From Porodaedalea pini (taxonomy: Eukaryota; Basidiomycota; Agaricomycetes; Hymenochaetales; Hymenochaetaceae): DNA of 42,487 nucleotides. Shown here in pieces: positions 9,640-20,494 of this stretch. The notes under the pieces were generated by a model. That model was not told where the DNA came from and ran no database searches. It saw only the letters and a program-made list of their open reading frames with translations. A program made the translations under genes and the position numbers. The stretch covers positions 1 to 42,487 of the forward strand of contig NBAY01000155.1 of NCBI GenBank assembly GCA_002794775.1. Reading direction: 5' to 3'. Position 1 is the first letter of the stretch; the number at the start of each line of letters is the position of its first letter.

Positions 9640-12600
9640 TATGCTCGTGCACCACCCAGCTTCCAGGCGTGCTATTTCTCTTTCCTCCCGGCACCTATCG
9701 CGTTCCCACTTCCTTTCGCTGCCTCTCTGACACCGTCTCTTCCAACACCAACGACATTTGCACTCTCTCTCAACCTTGGCGTTGAGTTCCCCTACCCAGC
9801 CTCCATGCACTCCATTTCACCTTCCCAATTCCAGCCTATTTCCCCTGCACCCTCTGTAATCAGCACCCTCATGCACATATCTCTCAACCATATATCCCAC
9901 ATTATACGCCAACGAGCTCGAATATTTCTATACAGGAAAGGGATTTGGGGATGCATTTGAGTTTTTGTTCGATGTGAGTGAGAAGGGCCCGGAAGTCGAT
10001 GCCGATGTGGAAGAGGCGCGTGTCGACAAGCTTTGGAAGGACCTTGTCTTCATGTGGAGTTCTCGTCTGTATTCTGATGTTTGATATGCCAACAATAGGC
10101 GCTCCTTCCAATGAAGAAGAGACGACCGCCATCTTCTGCTCGCATCGATTCATTCTTGTTATGCATGCGCCGTATTTCTACGATCAACTCATCACCTATG
10201 GTCTCAAGAATACCCTGCCCCCGGCGAGCTCACGACCCTTCGCCTTCCCTTGCCTCCCTTCACTCCTCCATGTTAGAGTACGAACACGTACTCAACTAGC
10301 ACTCAACCATCATACCCACATACGACAAGGGCAGAGGTCGAGCGATGTGGAAGATCGATAGCGGACGCCATTCAGGCGGCCGCCATGTCCACAAGTGCAA
10401 GCGTGAAGAGGGGAGGAGTCAAACACACACGCGTCGCGGACGACGATGTCAAGAGTAAGCGTAGTAGATTAAACGAATATTGAGGTGAGGGGCAATACAG
10501 GTGAACGAGCTACCTATATACTCAGTACTTGTGTGAACTACTTACTATAACAAGGACGACATTCCTGAGAAACGGAATGTGATGGAACGTCGCGGAACAT
10601 GATGAGTAAGGAGTGGACGACGTCACCTGCAATCACGTGCAAGGGTCACGTGATCGACAAGTCAGGTGACGTCAGTAACGAACGGCGAAGGGAAGAGTTC
10701 GGTGGAGGAAAAGGGAAGGGACGTCGGCGAGGAGGATGAAGACGATGAAAGAAAGGAAAAGGAGGTACACACTGTGATCCTAACACTCCAGCACTGCACT
10801 TTACCTTAGGATGTCTATACACCGGCACGCTCAGCTTCAGCAACTGTTCATATGATTTGGACACCGCCTTCACTATCCTGTGCTCCGCGAACTATCTTCA
10901 ATTGCAAACGCTCCATGACGAGATGCAGACATGCCTTGTGCAGGATATGTTCCATGGGCTCTTCCACGCTTTCCTCGAATTTGCTGAGTATGAACGTATC
11001 ACTGGAGGTCGCTGGGGCACAGGTGGGTGTCGCTGCCGCCAGTGTACACATCGCGCACCGCGTACACTCGTGTTTTCCGTGTGTGCAGACGTGCAGAACA
11101 CATACCTTGAGCGCGGCGCACGGCGCGCCCTTGTTGGTCTTTTCGGAGAGGGCTGGAGCACTCTGGACTTCGCTGCACTCCCGCAGAAGACGAAAGACGG
11201 GTTGATGACCGGCCTGAAGAAGTGTGCGGCCTTCACGAAGCTCAACTCTGTGCGCAAAGCCTGGGTAGAGGGTGTGAGAGAAATGGTTATGACAGCAAGG
11301 GGTGAGTATTAAAATATAATCGGGTTTATTGTTGTGCTCATTCCCTCGCAGACTCTTGTTTCAATTATTCTCCATCAGCACCCTGCGGAACCAAGCGAGG
11401 CCCTCTTATCAAGCATTTCCCACATCCGTGATCAAGTTGAACAGACTCGTATGGATCTGCTTCGAAGTCGCTGGGTCGGTATCCGGAACGAGGGTGGCTT
11501 CGATGCACTGGAAAGTTGGGCGATCAAGGAGATCAGCGATGGTGGGTCCGCGCTTCTCAAGGGTAAGGACTTTGCTAATAACGATCTACAGAGATCAACA
11601 ACCCGGTCGAAGATCTTCTAATGCCGATGACGAGCAACTCCAACACAGTGCGTGGGCCGCTTACGCGAGCAGGCCTCCGCCCTACCCTCAGCGGGGTCGA
11701 AGACACCACTGAGCGCGATAGCATGAGCACGTCGCATTCGCTTCGTACGAGCGTGCTGAACAAGAACCTTGCTCGCGGGAATGTAGCTGTCACCTCGTCT
11801 AGCGCATCTGTCCGGAGTGTAGCGTGCAGCGTTGCATCGAAGACTAGCCGAACGTCATCGCGCCTTACGACTGCGACGGAGCGTGAAAGTAAGGAGATCC
11901 GGCCAGACTCGAAGTTTGCGCCGTCCACCCCGTGTAGCACGAGTCCAAGCGTCCATAGGGCACTGAGTGCACTCTCGTATACTTCAGGTATGGACGTGGA
12001 TGGGGAGGGTGACGAACAAGAAGGCCCACAACTAAACGGCTCGACCTTGTCCCTTGCGCGCTCTACCGCGTCATCTTCCGTGGTTTCTCGACGGCCCGGT
12101 GTAGCTTCTCGCTCTCCACGCAGAACTGGGAAAGACACTCGCATTGACACAGGTGACAATGCGAGTGTCACAAGTGTAAAACTACCGAACATCGTCTCCA
12201 TGCAAAGACCAAAGTCTGTCGCCGCCTCTGTTTCATCTACTCATTCACATGCATTGACTATCCGCAGAAATGCCGCCACTGCAGGCCAGCAAGGTACTCT
12301 TCGTCCACCTCATCTGCCCTCGCGACCGACATCCTCGCTCTCGAATGTGTCAATGTCCAGCAGCAGGAGCGGGGCTTCAACATGCGAGTCTACATTCAAG
12401 ACGCTGAGCCAGAATATGACTCCGCGTGACTCTGTTACTCGGTCGAGGAAGGTCTCGACCATGTCAACGACCTTGATGCGCAGCACCGGAACCTCAAGAT
12501 CTCCTAAAACGCCGGCGCCGGTGCTACCGAAAGGACGGCTGTGTCGCGTCTCTGAAACGAGTGCGGCACCAATTAGTACGGCAAACGCGGCGTCGCGCGC

Positions 12601-12785
12601 ACGGAAGGTGTCGCCCACTACTACAGTATCTACGAAAACAACAGCGAACAAGACGCCAGTCATTCGAAAGTCACTGTCGGCGAATTTAATTCGATCAACT
12701 GCATCTGTGGCAACAGCTGGAGGGAAAAAGACAGCGATGAAGATGTCCCCTGCAGTCGATGAGAAGAAGCCTTCTCCGGCGAGGC
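9640..12785 (+). pseudogene. BTB/POZ-domain protein, broken copy
   Basis: The reading resembles basidiomycete BTB/POZ proteins. The N-terminal part (9700-9890) reads NLGVEFPYPAS and ISTLMHISLNH. After a frameshift near 9895 it continues TLYANELEYFYTGKGFGDAFEF and LWKDLVFMWSSRLYSDV. An in-frame TGA follows at about 10083. The BTB core continues with TTAIFCSHRFILV, is cut by solo LTR F, and resumes at 10791 with LHFTLGCLYTGTLSFSN. The region HGLFHAFLEFAEYERITGGRWGTGGC follows. Introns are kept: about 11302-11351 (GTGAGT to GCAG) and 11542-11591 (GTGGGT to ACAG, branch CTAAT). The Ser/Thr-rich C-terminal part (11592 to about 12785) is open. BTB domains mediate protein-protein contacts. The retained introns mean the copy came from DNA, not mRNA. 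The end runs in frame into RPB1 sequence. Confidence 0.75.
10271..10785 (+). mobile_element. Solo LTR, family F (515 bp), inside the BTB copy
   Basis: The ends are TGTTAGAGTA and GATCCTAACA (TG...CA with TGTTAG/CTAACA inverted ends). The 5-bp duplication CTCCA is present at 10266-10270 and 10786-10790. Removing the insert restores the BTB reading from the Pro/Ser segment to LHFTLGCLYTG. It has the same terminal hexamers and TSD length as element D LTRs but no obvious internal similarity. No internal region is present. Confidence 0.9.
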
Positions 12786-12812
12786 CTCGCGTGCGACTTA
12801 TGCCTTACTCTA

Positions 12813-12867
12813 GTACGTGTTTATCCACCTTTAACTCATTATATGGTCGCTGATTAGTGTATTTTAG
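12813..12867 (+). other. Retained intron 1 of the RPB1 fragment
   Basis: It starts GTACGT and ends TTTTAG, with branch-like CTGAT. Splicing joins MPYS to TLRLNLSV without breaking the frame. This shows a genomic, not reverse-transcribed, origin. Confidence 0.85.
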
Positions 12868-12937
12868 CCCTTCGTCTAAATCTTTCCGTCACTCCACCGT
12901 ATAACGCCGATTTAGATGGCGATGAGATGAACAAGCA

Positions 12938-12987
12938 GTATGTCACTTTTAGGATCAGCCTTACATCTCTTTCTCAGCCCCGTCTAG
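12938..12987 (+). other. Retained intron 2 of the RPB1 fragment
   Basis: It starts GTATGT and ends TCTAG. Splicing joins DGDEMNK to [16 protein letters not shown]. It is 50 nt long and intact. Confidence 0.85.
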
Positions 12988-14952
12988 CGTTCCTCAGAGC
13001 GAAGAGACGAGAGCCGAGTTCAGTCAAATTGCATGGGTTGCGCAGCAGATCATCTTGCCGCAGGCGAACAAACCTGTTATGGGCATCGTACAGGACACGT
13101 CGTGCGGTCCGGAAATTCACTCTGCGGGATAGCTTCTCGACTGAGTGCAGGTGCAAAACATCCTCCTCTGGGTACCAGACTGGGACGGCACGATTCCGAC
13201 GCCGGCGATCTTGAAGCCGAAGCCATTATGGACGGGCAAACAAATTTTTAGCATGACGATCCCTCGCGGAATAAACATATATCGCTCGCCTGATCCGAAA
13301 TCTTCGAGCCCCGTTTTCGACGATGGCATGGTCATTGAAAACGGCGAGATCATCTTTGGTATCGTGGAGAAAAAAAAAGACGGTTGGAGCATCGCAAGGC
13401 GGTCTTATCCACGTCGTCTTCCGCGAAAAAGGTCCCGAAGCGAATCGTACGCTGTTCACTGGTCTCCAGCAGATCGTTAATCACTGGCTGTTCCACAGTG
13501 GATTCAGTATAGGCATTAGTGATACGGTCGCGGATAAGAAGACAATGGCGTACATCACGGATCAGATCAAGATGCAGAAGCAGAATGTCATGCAGGCCAT
13601 TGAAGATGCATCTAACGACCGTCTGAAAGCTGCACCAGCTATGACTATTCGTGAGTTGTTCGAGAGTCGAGTCGAACGCGAGCTCAACTTGGCGCGTGAC
13701 CACTCCGGTCAATCCGCACAGAAGGACCTGAAGGAGGACAACAATGTCGAACAGATGGTTGTCACGGGTTCGAAGGATTCGTTCGTTAACATATCGCAGA
13801 TGTCCGTCTGTGTTGGTCAGCAGTCGTTGAAGGGAAGCGAATACCGTTTGGCTTCAGGCATTGCACACTACCTCACTTTACGAAGAGTGACTTCAGCCCA
13901 GAGGCGTGCGGTTTCGTTGAGAACTCATATCTTCGTGGATTAACTCCGCAAGAGTTTTCTCCCATGCTATGGCTAGTTGCGAAGGTTTGATCAATACCGC
14001 TGTCAAGACGGCCGAGACTGGTTACATTCAGTGTCGACTTGTAAAGACACTCGAAGACATGGCTGTCTGCTACGACGGGACTGTACGAAACTCACTGGAC
14101 GGTGCTTTTATTGAACGGCAAACGATCAAAACGTTCTGTATCAATGATCGCGAGTTCGAACATCGCTATCGGGTCGACATCACTGACCCGAAGGGTGGAT
14201 TCCTTCCTGGTGTTTTGCAAGTCGGTATCGATGACTCATCCCTCGAGCTCCGGCAAAAACTCGACGAGGAATATGACCATCTTCAGGAGGATCGTAAATT
14301 GCTCCGTGAATTCATTTTGCCGGGTCGTGACAATTCCGCTGCTCACTATCTTCCTGTCAACCTGAACCGCATCGTGCAGAACACAACGCAGATTTTCCAT
14401 ATTGACCACAGAAAGCCGAGCGATCTGGAGCCGATTTACATCATTGAGCAGGTGCAGCAGCTGGCAGACCACCTCATCATTGTGCGCGGCGAGGATCTTT
14501 TGATAAAGGAGGCTGCCGAGAACGCTTCTCTTGCGTTCCGCATGCACCTTCGGGCGACTTTTGCCACGTGTCCAGTCCTAGAGGAGTTCCATCTCAACGG
14601 AGAAGCATTTGACTGGGTCTTGGGTGAGGTGGAGATGAAGTTCAACCAGTCGGTCGCTCATCCGGGCGAGATGTGCGGCACACTTGCTGCCCAGTCGGCG
14701 ACGCAGATGACACTAAATACCTCCCATTACGCTGGTGTTTCAAGTAAAAATGTCATGCTCGGTGTGCCACGTCTTAAAGAAATCATCAACGTCGCCGCGA
14801 ATATCAAGACTCCGTTGCTCACAGTGTACCTAGACCCAGAAATTGCTGCTGTTGACACGAGGGCCAAGTCGGTGCAAACAGAACTTGCGTACACATCACT
14901 GTGCACCGTTACAGTGGCGGTCGAGATCTACTACGATCCTGATCCAAGTACT

Positions 14953-17900
14953 TTTCATTTCTCTTTTCCACATGCGATCTATGTCTCCTCTTTCATCATA
15001 CTATCGATCGGAGCAGCATGGCCTCAACACCTACCTCCACTTCATCCACCACCTCATAATCCACTCTCAAGCCCGCCTCACAAGCACCGCTGCCCCAACT
15101 ACATTCAACACATCCACCTCGCTCACGTTTTGTCTGCTCAGACAGGAGACGCCGCGACTCACGCGTGACCCGTTCCTCGCAGACCGCTTCCGCGAGGGCG
15201 AGATCTTCCGCGCATTCGACCTCGTGCACTTCGCGGACCACGTCGGCCTCCGCCCGCTCGAGCGGCTCATCCTCGCTGCGTCAATCGCCGCTGTGGGAGT
15301 GAGCACGGGAAACACTTCTGGCGCTCAAGCCCAGCAGGGATCAACACCGGGCACGGGTGTGCAAAAGCCGTTGGCGGATCAGGCGGCGACGATCATTTGC
15401 GTTGACTTTGAGAACGCTGTGCTCGCACTGTGCCAGCATCCCTGCTTTGACCATGCCGATTTGTCGCCCGCGCAGGCAGGAAAACTGCTGCAAACTTTAC
15501 TGTCTGACCCGCCGCGGGGTGCACCGCTCCTCGATGCAATGCAGTGCCAAGCACTTGTTGCTGCTGCGCAGACAAAATTTGGTGTTGAGATGGTTGCACC
15601 AATTCTGGTGCAGTTGTTCCAGAATCTCAGGTATGTTTTATCCCATTTTGTTAGCATGAAAGCTCATCAAAATGTTGGTGTACCTTTCGCAGCCTCCCAC
15701 CACAGACATCCCTTGTCCAGGCCTTTAACCAATTTGGTCCAGAAATCACGAGCGATGTGGCTGTCGTAAGAGGTTTGCTTGCAAGGTTCGGGATGACCGA
15801 TCAGAGCCCTCCGACGGACGAGCAAATCGTTGACATCTCAGCCGCCTTACGATTGAGGGTGCCCAACTGTGTGATATCGGTACTCTTGTGAGAGCGTTAA
15901 GTAGCTTTGTGAGCCTCTTTTTGCTTCTGTGTGTGCTGTATCATTTACTCACCTTGTATGCAGAGGGCAAAGCTTGACCGTAGCAAAGTTATCGAGGCCT
16001 TTGATTGGCCTGATCGGCAAGGTGTCGATACCAATACGCTCAAGCTCCTTATTGCTATCCTCATCAATTCTCCCTGCGATGCAGACAAACCTGCCGTTGC
16101 TGGCTTCTGGTCACACTGGAACAATTCTCTCTATTAACTCCGCCTCCTCAATGCTCTACTTTCTTTACCTGGCGACACATTCAACTTCGTCAGCCTGGCC
16201 GGTTGGCGCGTAGTGACTGTTGAGGACATTGCAGCCGCGAGCCCCACGATCAAGACTTTGGCTGCTAATGTGCAGAGTCATATGTGGAACTCGCTGGATT
16301 TGTTTGAGTTTTTGGTCAGGCTGGGAGATTCGGATAATGAGAATGTCAGAAGCTGTGTACGGGAGATGTTGGACAAGGCTGTCCGGATAAGTGCGGACAT
16401 TGTAGATATGGATTGCTTCAGGCTCCTGTGAGTGACTGGGCATTATTTGTTACTTCTGCTTCATGAGTGGCTTATCTTTATTATGTTCCCAGAAACCGTG
16501 GAATGCATTGTAGATTGAGTATACACGACAGCTGCTTTTAATGTTCCTCGGTGGTCATCCGAATCACCAGCTCGTCTTCATGCGCATCTGGCAGATCGAG
16601 CCGACGTATCTCACGACAGCCCTGTGCGAGTTCTACGACGAGAACCCGATGAACATCACGCGCATCTTAGATGTCGCACAGGACCTGAAGATCCTTGATT
16701 CGCTGCTTGAAGTACGGCCTTTCGTCTTCGCGCTTGACGTCGCTGCTCTTGCATCTCGACGCGAGTACCATAACCTTGATAAGTGGCTACAGGACAACGT
16801 ATCGGTGCATGGGGCAGATTTCTTGCACACTATTATTGTGTTCTTGGAGCTCAAGATGCAAAACGAGAAAATTGCCCGGACAATTGACCCACAGGCGGAG
16901 AACAGGACGATGGCACTCAGCCCCTAACGATCGCTATCTTCTTGCATTCCCTTCGCACCTAGTTCGTTTCTTTCCTTTCACATTGACAAAAGCTCCCATC
17001 TAATATTTTAAACCTTCCCTTTGTAGTTCAAACATTATGGATGAGCGAGACACGGAATATTGCATGGAGATACGAAATGCTTGCCTGCGGGTAACCTCTC
17101 GGCTGATGATTCTAAATCCTAGTGCTGAAAATTCGGAGCCTGGGTTCACTGTTGTCAGCTATTCCTCTGACATTGAAGCAGAGGTCGACGGTATCTTCAA
17201 GCAGATGTACGACGAACAGATCACGATCGACTAAGTTATCATCATACTACAGCGCACAAAGGAATCTACGAACCCTCATGACTACGAAATCTTCTCTTGC
17301 ATGCTCCACTTCCTCTTCGATGAATATAAATTCTTCCAGACATTCTATCCGCCGCGCGAACTCGCGATGACAGGCTACCTATTCGGACCTATCATACAGC
17401 AACGACTAGTCGACTATATCCCCCTCGGCATTGCCATCCGCTACATTATTGACTCCCTCCAGTGTCCCCCAGACACCAACCTCTTAAAATTTGGTGTGCA
17501 AGTGCTGGCACACTTCAGATCGCGCCTGCCAGAGTGGAAGCTCCTGTGCGAAGCACTTCTAAACATTCCCCATCTCGCCAAGCAGCGACCAGACATTATT
17601 GAGACGATTCGTCGAGCTCTCGCTGCCCCCACAGAACCAGTTAGTGCAGGAGGAGCAGCGCAGCTGCAGGCATTCCCATCAGCCTTGACTCTTATCGACA
17701 CTCAGCCAGCCTTCACGTCCATCAAGCCAGACATCTTGGATGATGCAGACTTTGAGACCCCACCCGAAGAGACGTCCGACAAGATTCTTTTCATTATCAA
17801 CAACCTTGCGCCGAGCAACTTTGAATCAAAACTTACAGAGATGAAGGAGCATTTCAAAGAGATATACTCGCACTGGCTTGCGAACTACCTTGTCGATCAG

Positions 17901-18213
17901 CGTGTTAGTACTGAGCCGAACAACCACCAGCATTACTTACGATTCCTCGATGGGCTAGACAGCAAGGCAATGGTGAAGTACATCCTCCATGAAACGTTTG
18001 TGAAGTCCACAGTGTTATTGAACTCCGACAAAACAAAAAACCCTACCACAGAGCATACATTCGTCAAAAACCTTGCCTCGTGGCTTGGGCAGATCATGCT
18101 TGCTCGCGACAAGCCGATCAAGCACAAGAATCTTGCTTTCAAGGAGTTCCTTGTCGAGGGGGTGGATAGTGACCGCTTGATAGTCGCGATCCCGTTTGTG
18201 TGTAAAATTCTTA
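14953..18213 (+). pseudogene. NOT1: CCR4-NOT complex scaffold subunit NOT1, N-terminal to middle fragment, broken
   Basis: NOT1 is the scaffold of the deadenylase complex CCR4-NOT. Recognisable sequence begins near 15162 (RDPFLADRF, then RPLERLILAAS); 14953-15160 may be its low-complexity start or filler. It continues with PCFDHADLSPAQAGKLLQTLL and the HEAT-like segments GHPNHQLVFMRIWQIEPTYL and FALDVAALASRREYHNLDKW. Next come LFDEYKFFQTFYPPRELAMTGYLFG and the CAF1-binding MIF4G-like region: DKILFIINNLAPSNFESKL, NYLVDQRVSTEPNNH, DRLIVAIPFVCKIL. Introns kept: 15631-15692, 15909-15963, 16428-16492, and one near 16963-17026 with a doubtful 5' site. Lesions include frameshifts near 15870, 16130 and 16920, TAG at about 16511, and TAA at 17232-17234. 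The DUF3819 and NOT1 C-terminal domains are missing. The copy breaks off at 18213 into TGS1. Confidence 0.9.
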
Positions 18214-18621
18214 TGGCCACTGGCGCAGCGAAACATCGACGTCATCTTCCTCAGCCCGCCCTGGGGTGGACCATCCTACTTGACTGACTCGCCGCAAAAG
18301 GAGAAGAGCGAGGCAGACTCCTTGCTTCAGGGTGACTACTCGCTGTATTCCATCCTTCCCATCTCTGGCAACGAGCTCTTCCATCTTACACGTCGCGTGT
18401 CGCATAATGTCGCATATTTCCTGCCGCAGAATGTTGACCTCGGAGAGGTGTCTAGTCTACTCAAACGTGAAGATGCCGGAGATGGGAACTCGAGGTTGGT
18501 AAGTATGCAGCGAGAGGTGGAGGAATGTGTCGAAGTCGAGGAGGAGTTTATGGGTGGAAAGTTGAAGGCTGTCACCTGCTACTTTGGTGGGCTTGTGGCG
18601 GGACAAGAGGAGATTTTCTAA
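18214..18621 (+). pseudogene. TGS1: Trimethylguanosine synthase TGS1, C-terminal fragment
   Basis: TGS1 adds two methyl groups to the m7G cap of snRNAs and snoRNAs. The fragment reads LAQRNIDVIFLSPPWGGPSYL, containing the SPPW catalytic motif of the methyltransferase fold. FHLTRRVSHNVAYFLPQNVDL follows, then VEVEEEFMGGKLKAVTCYFGGL, with a natural-looking stop TAA at 18619-18621. The S-adenosylmethionine-binding motif I and everything before it are absent, so it cannot be active. The remaining frame is uninterrupted. It is joined directly to NOT1 sequence, out of frame with it. It is the last member of the four-gene cassette. Confidence 0.88.
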
Positions 18622-18924
18622 GCTTAGTTGTGGTATGAAGAACGCTCCTCCTGCTATCGATTGTTAGATACAGATGGTCTGCTATTCTCTGAGAATGATT
18701 CTGAGACCAATCTAAGACTTACCTTGAAGGCGCCTTCAGGCTTGTCCCACAGTAAAGTTGCGCTGCATTGAGGGGGTGGCAGATATAACGCACTTATTTT
18801 TGTCTCTGCTGTTAGGGCGTTAGTAGAATTGCGGTATGATAATTACATGTTACTTAGAGAGTATGTGAAGTGCTAAGAACATATATTTCTGGAAACTGAA
18901 GAACTCTTTATTCCGAATTATGTC
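18622..18924. other. Unassigned spacer downstream of the TGS1 fragment
   Basis: This is about 300 bp without coding potential. It contains a 14-nt perfect palindrome at 18725-18738. It may include the native TGS1 3' flank. I see no clear element terminus. Confidence 0.45.
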
Positions 18925-19459
18925 GGCGAGGTACGGAACTAAATCAGAAGATAAGAGACAAGAGGGGAGTGAGGTTGAGGTAACAAGAATGAAGCGGAAT
19001 GAGGCAAAAATGGAATGGACAGAAGGAGCACAATGAGCGCAATGCGAATAAAATGAAGTCGAGGTGAGTGATTTGAGTCACTAAGGCACCGAAGTGTTCC
19101 TAGGGACCATCCTGAGAGATATCACACGAAGTTAGGCATCGAAACTCGGGGGTGGAATTGCTGTTCTATCTACAACATTCGGCGCTCTATAAATACTAAA
19201 CAAGTGTCCTGTGTAAACATGAAAGGCAAAATAAAATAAGATGAGTCCTCTATTGTCCTACCACTGAGCCTCCTGAGTGTTCCTTTGAGCGGCTCCACGA
19301 TCCAGACAACTGAAAGGCGGGGACAGCGTGTGTTGACTTGGTGTAGCATCGGTGAGCTTCGGGATCCTTTGTACGGAGCCGGAACAACCAATGCCGGGCT
19401 GCCGCATGTTTGTTAGACAAAGGCAAATGAATGAACCTTTGGCAGGGTCGAGTGGACAT
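18925..19459 (-). repeat. Truncated family B LTR, reversed
   Basis: The minus strand matches the middle of the B LTRs (33358-34453 and 38209-40305): CACTCGACCCTGCCAAAGG, then the block around GTTCCGGCTCCG, ending near TCTTATCTTCTG. Both ends are missing, and about 20 nt are deleted near the left edge. It is more diverged than B1 and B2. It is not a solo LTR with clean ends and lies just beyond the gene-fragment cassette. Confidence 0.8.
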
Positions 19460-19910
19460 GCTGTAGAGTTCCAATGAGTGGCCAACCACTGCAGATCCCT
19501 CTAGAGGCCATCTGTTGCATGTTCCGACAGGTATTGATGCGTACTGGACTCAGAAGGAATTGCCCGACACGTACTGGACACAGGATGATCTGCCCAACAT
19601 CACATCAGTGGATCACTAGGAAGATCCCCCTGGCAATTCGGGACATACTGGAAAGCTTATGTCATTGGAGTCAGTTGGGATGTGTGCCGGAGATCTGCCC
19701 AATGATGGGTGACAACTCACCGATTGGAGGATCTCAGTTCCGGTGGAGCTGCGATATGACCGGATGATGGACCGATGCAAATGGGGAAGTTGTCGCATGG
19801 ACAGGTTTTCTTTTGATTTTCTATGTTTCTCTTACATTCCAAATGTTTTCTCTCCAACGCTCTATGTTTCACCCGGTATGCACATTATACTCACTTTGGA
19901 ATAATTTTCC
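19460..19910. other. Unassigned stretch with an imperfect 30-bp repeat
   Basis: No gene is assigned. Two adjacent imperfect 30-bp units at about 19539-19598 each begin GTACTGGAC and translate to YWTQ-(K/D)(E/D)-LP. Short frames follow, then AT-rich sequence up to the C LTR. It may be the eroded 3' end of an older element. Confidence 0.4.
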
Positions 19911-20326
19911 TGTAGATAGATCTCTTGCACCTTGTATTTAGGGACTTCCCTGTCGTAGGTAGCAAGGGAGGAAATACTACCGCAGAGTTCCCCTCAGATA
20001 GGGCAGCTTCCGTGTGTGCAGTTAGTCTCCGCAACAGTTGGTTTCATGGCAACCTCGTCTTCAGTCTCATCTCTTGTCTCGTTCTCATTCTCGTCTCTGC
20101 TATCGCTATTGTCTCGTACCAGAGTTGATATCTCGCTTGTTCCAGCTCCATACCAACACTCACATCGGGTCTGGAGCGCCTTACAGTATTGACGCATACC
20201 GACACGTACCGACGTGTACTGGGTTTTTCCCGCACTCATACTGAGGTTAAATTTACTTCATAACTCAACAGAAACACATCCCCAAATGAACCGCCAATCC
20301 TAAACAACCCATACACAGGATCTACA
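19911..20326 (+). repeat. 5' LTR of element C (416 bp)
   Basis: The boundaries are inferred from TGTAGATAGATC at the start and GGATCTACA at the end, which are inverted to one another, and from a TGG primer-binding site 2 nt further on. The partner LTR is not in the window, so the left boundary is provisional. CAGTC/CTCGTCTC-rich sequence in the middle has no ORF. Confidence 0.65.
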
Positions 20327-20328
20327 AG

Positions 20329-20345
20329 TGGAGCCCACCGCAAGG
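20329..20345 (+). other. Primer-binding site of element C
   Basis: TGGAGCCCACCG starts 2 nt after the LTR. The leading TGG pairs with a tRNA CCA end. I cannot name the tRNA from sequence alone. The same core, AGCCCACC, follows the E LTR. Confidence 0.65.
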
Positions 20346-20494
20346 GGGGGTCAACCGTGTTGTATTCATTTGATTACCAACAGGACTCACCTCGCTATCA
20401 ATTTCGTCAAGGAGCATAGTCTCCAAGTTTAGAAACCGATCCTTCTGCATACCGGAACAGTGGTGGTCGAAGCCCTGGTACGCTTAGCACAGCC

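Larger units (their letters stand above)
12786..14952 (+). pseudogene. RPB1: RNA polymerase II largest subunit (RPB1), internal fragment, multiply broken
   Basis: The fragment runs from the region just before the active-site loop (RLMPYS, then LRLNLSVTPPYNADLDGDEMN) to the jaw-region motif [11 protein letters not shown]. It lacks the RPB1 N-terminus, the C-terminal part and the CTD. Two GT-AG introns are kept: 12813-12867 and 12938-12987. The metal-binding loop reads NADLDGDEMN instead of the usual NADFDGDEMN. Frameshifts occur near 13100, near 13130, in the A-run at about 13370, near 13835 and near 13955. Relative to the normal protein, a block after TVRNSL and the four residues IGEP before the trigger loop are missing; [12 protein letters not shown] remains. 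RPB1 is the catalytic subunit for mRNA synthesis and is single-copy and essential, so this is a dead extra copy. It begins in frame after the BTB copy and ends abruptly at NOT1-like sequence. Confidence 0.92.

Noticed and set aside
12310..12663. Minus-strand ORF of 117 aa opposite the BTB Ser/Thr-rich tail (and 11575-12201 minus)
   Set aside because: A shadow of a GC-rich Ser/Thr coding frame; the plus frame has the introns and homology.
9640..18621. The cassette as a set of functional host genes
   Set aside because: Each fragment lacks essential ends, and BTB, RPB1 and NOT1 carry frameshifts or stops; RPB1 lacks most of its length including the CTD.
18725..18738. 14-nt perfect palindrome TGAAGGCGCCTTCA as a Helitron 3' hairpin for the gene-fragment cassette
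   Set aside because: No CTRR end follows within about 10-15 nt and no matching 5' TC end was identified; a single palindrome is not enough.
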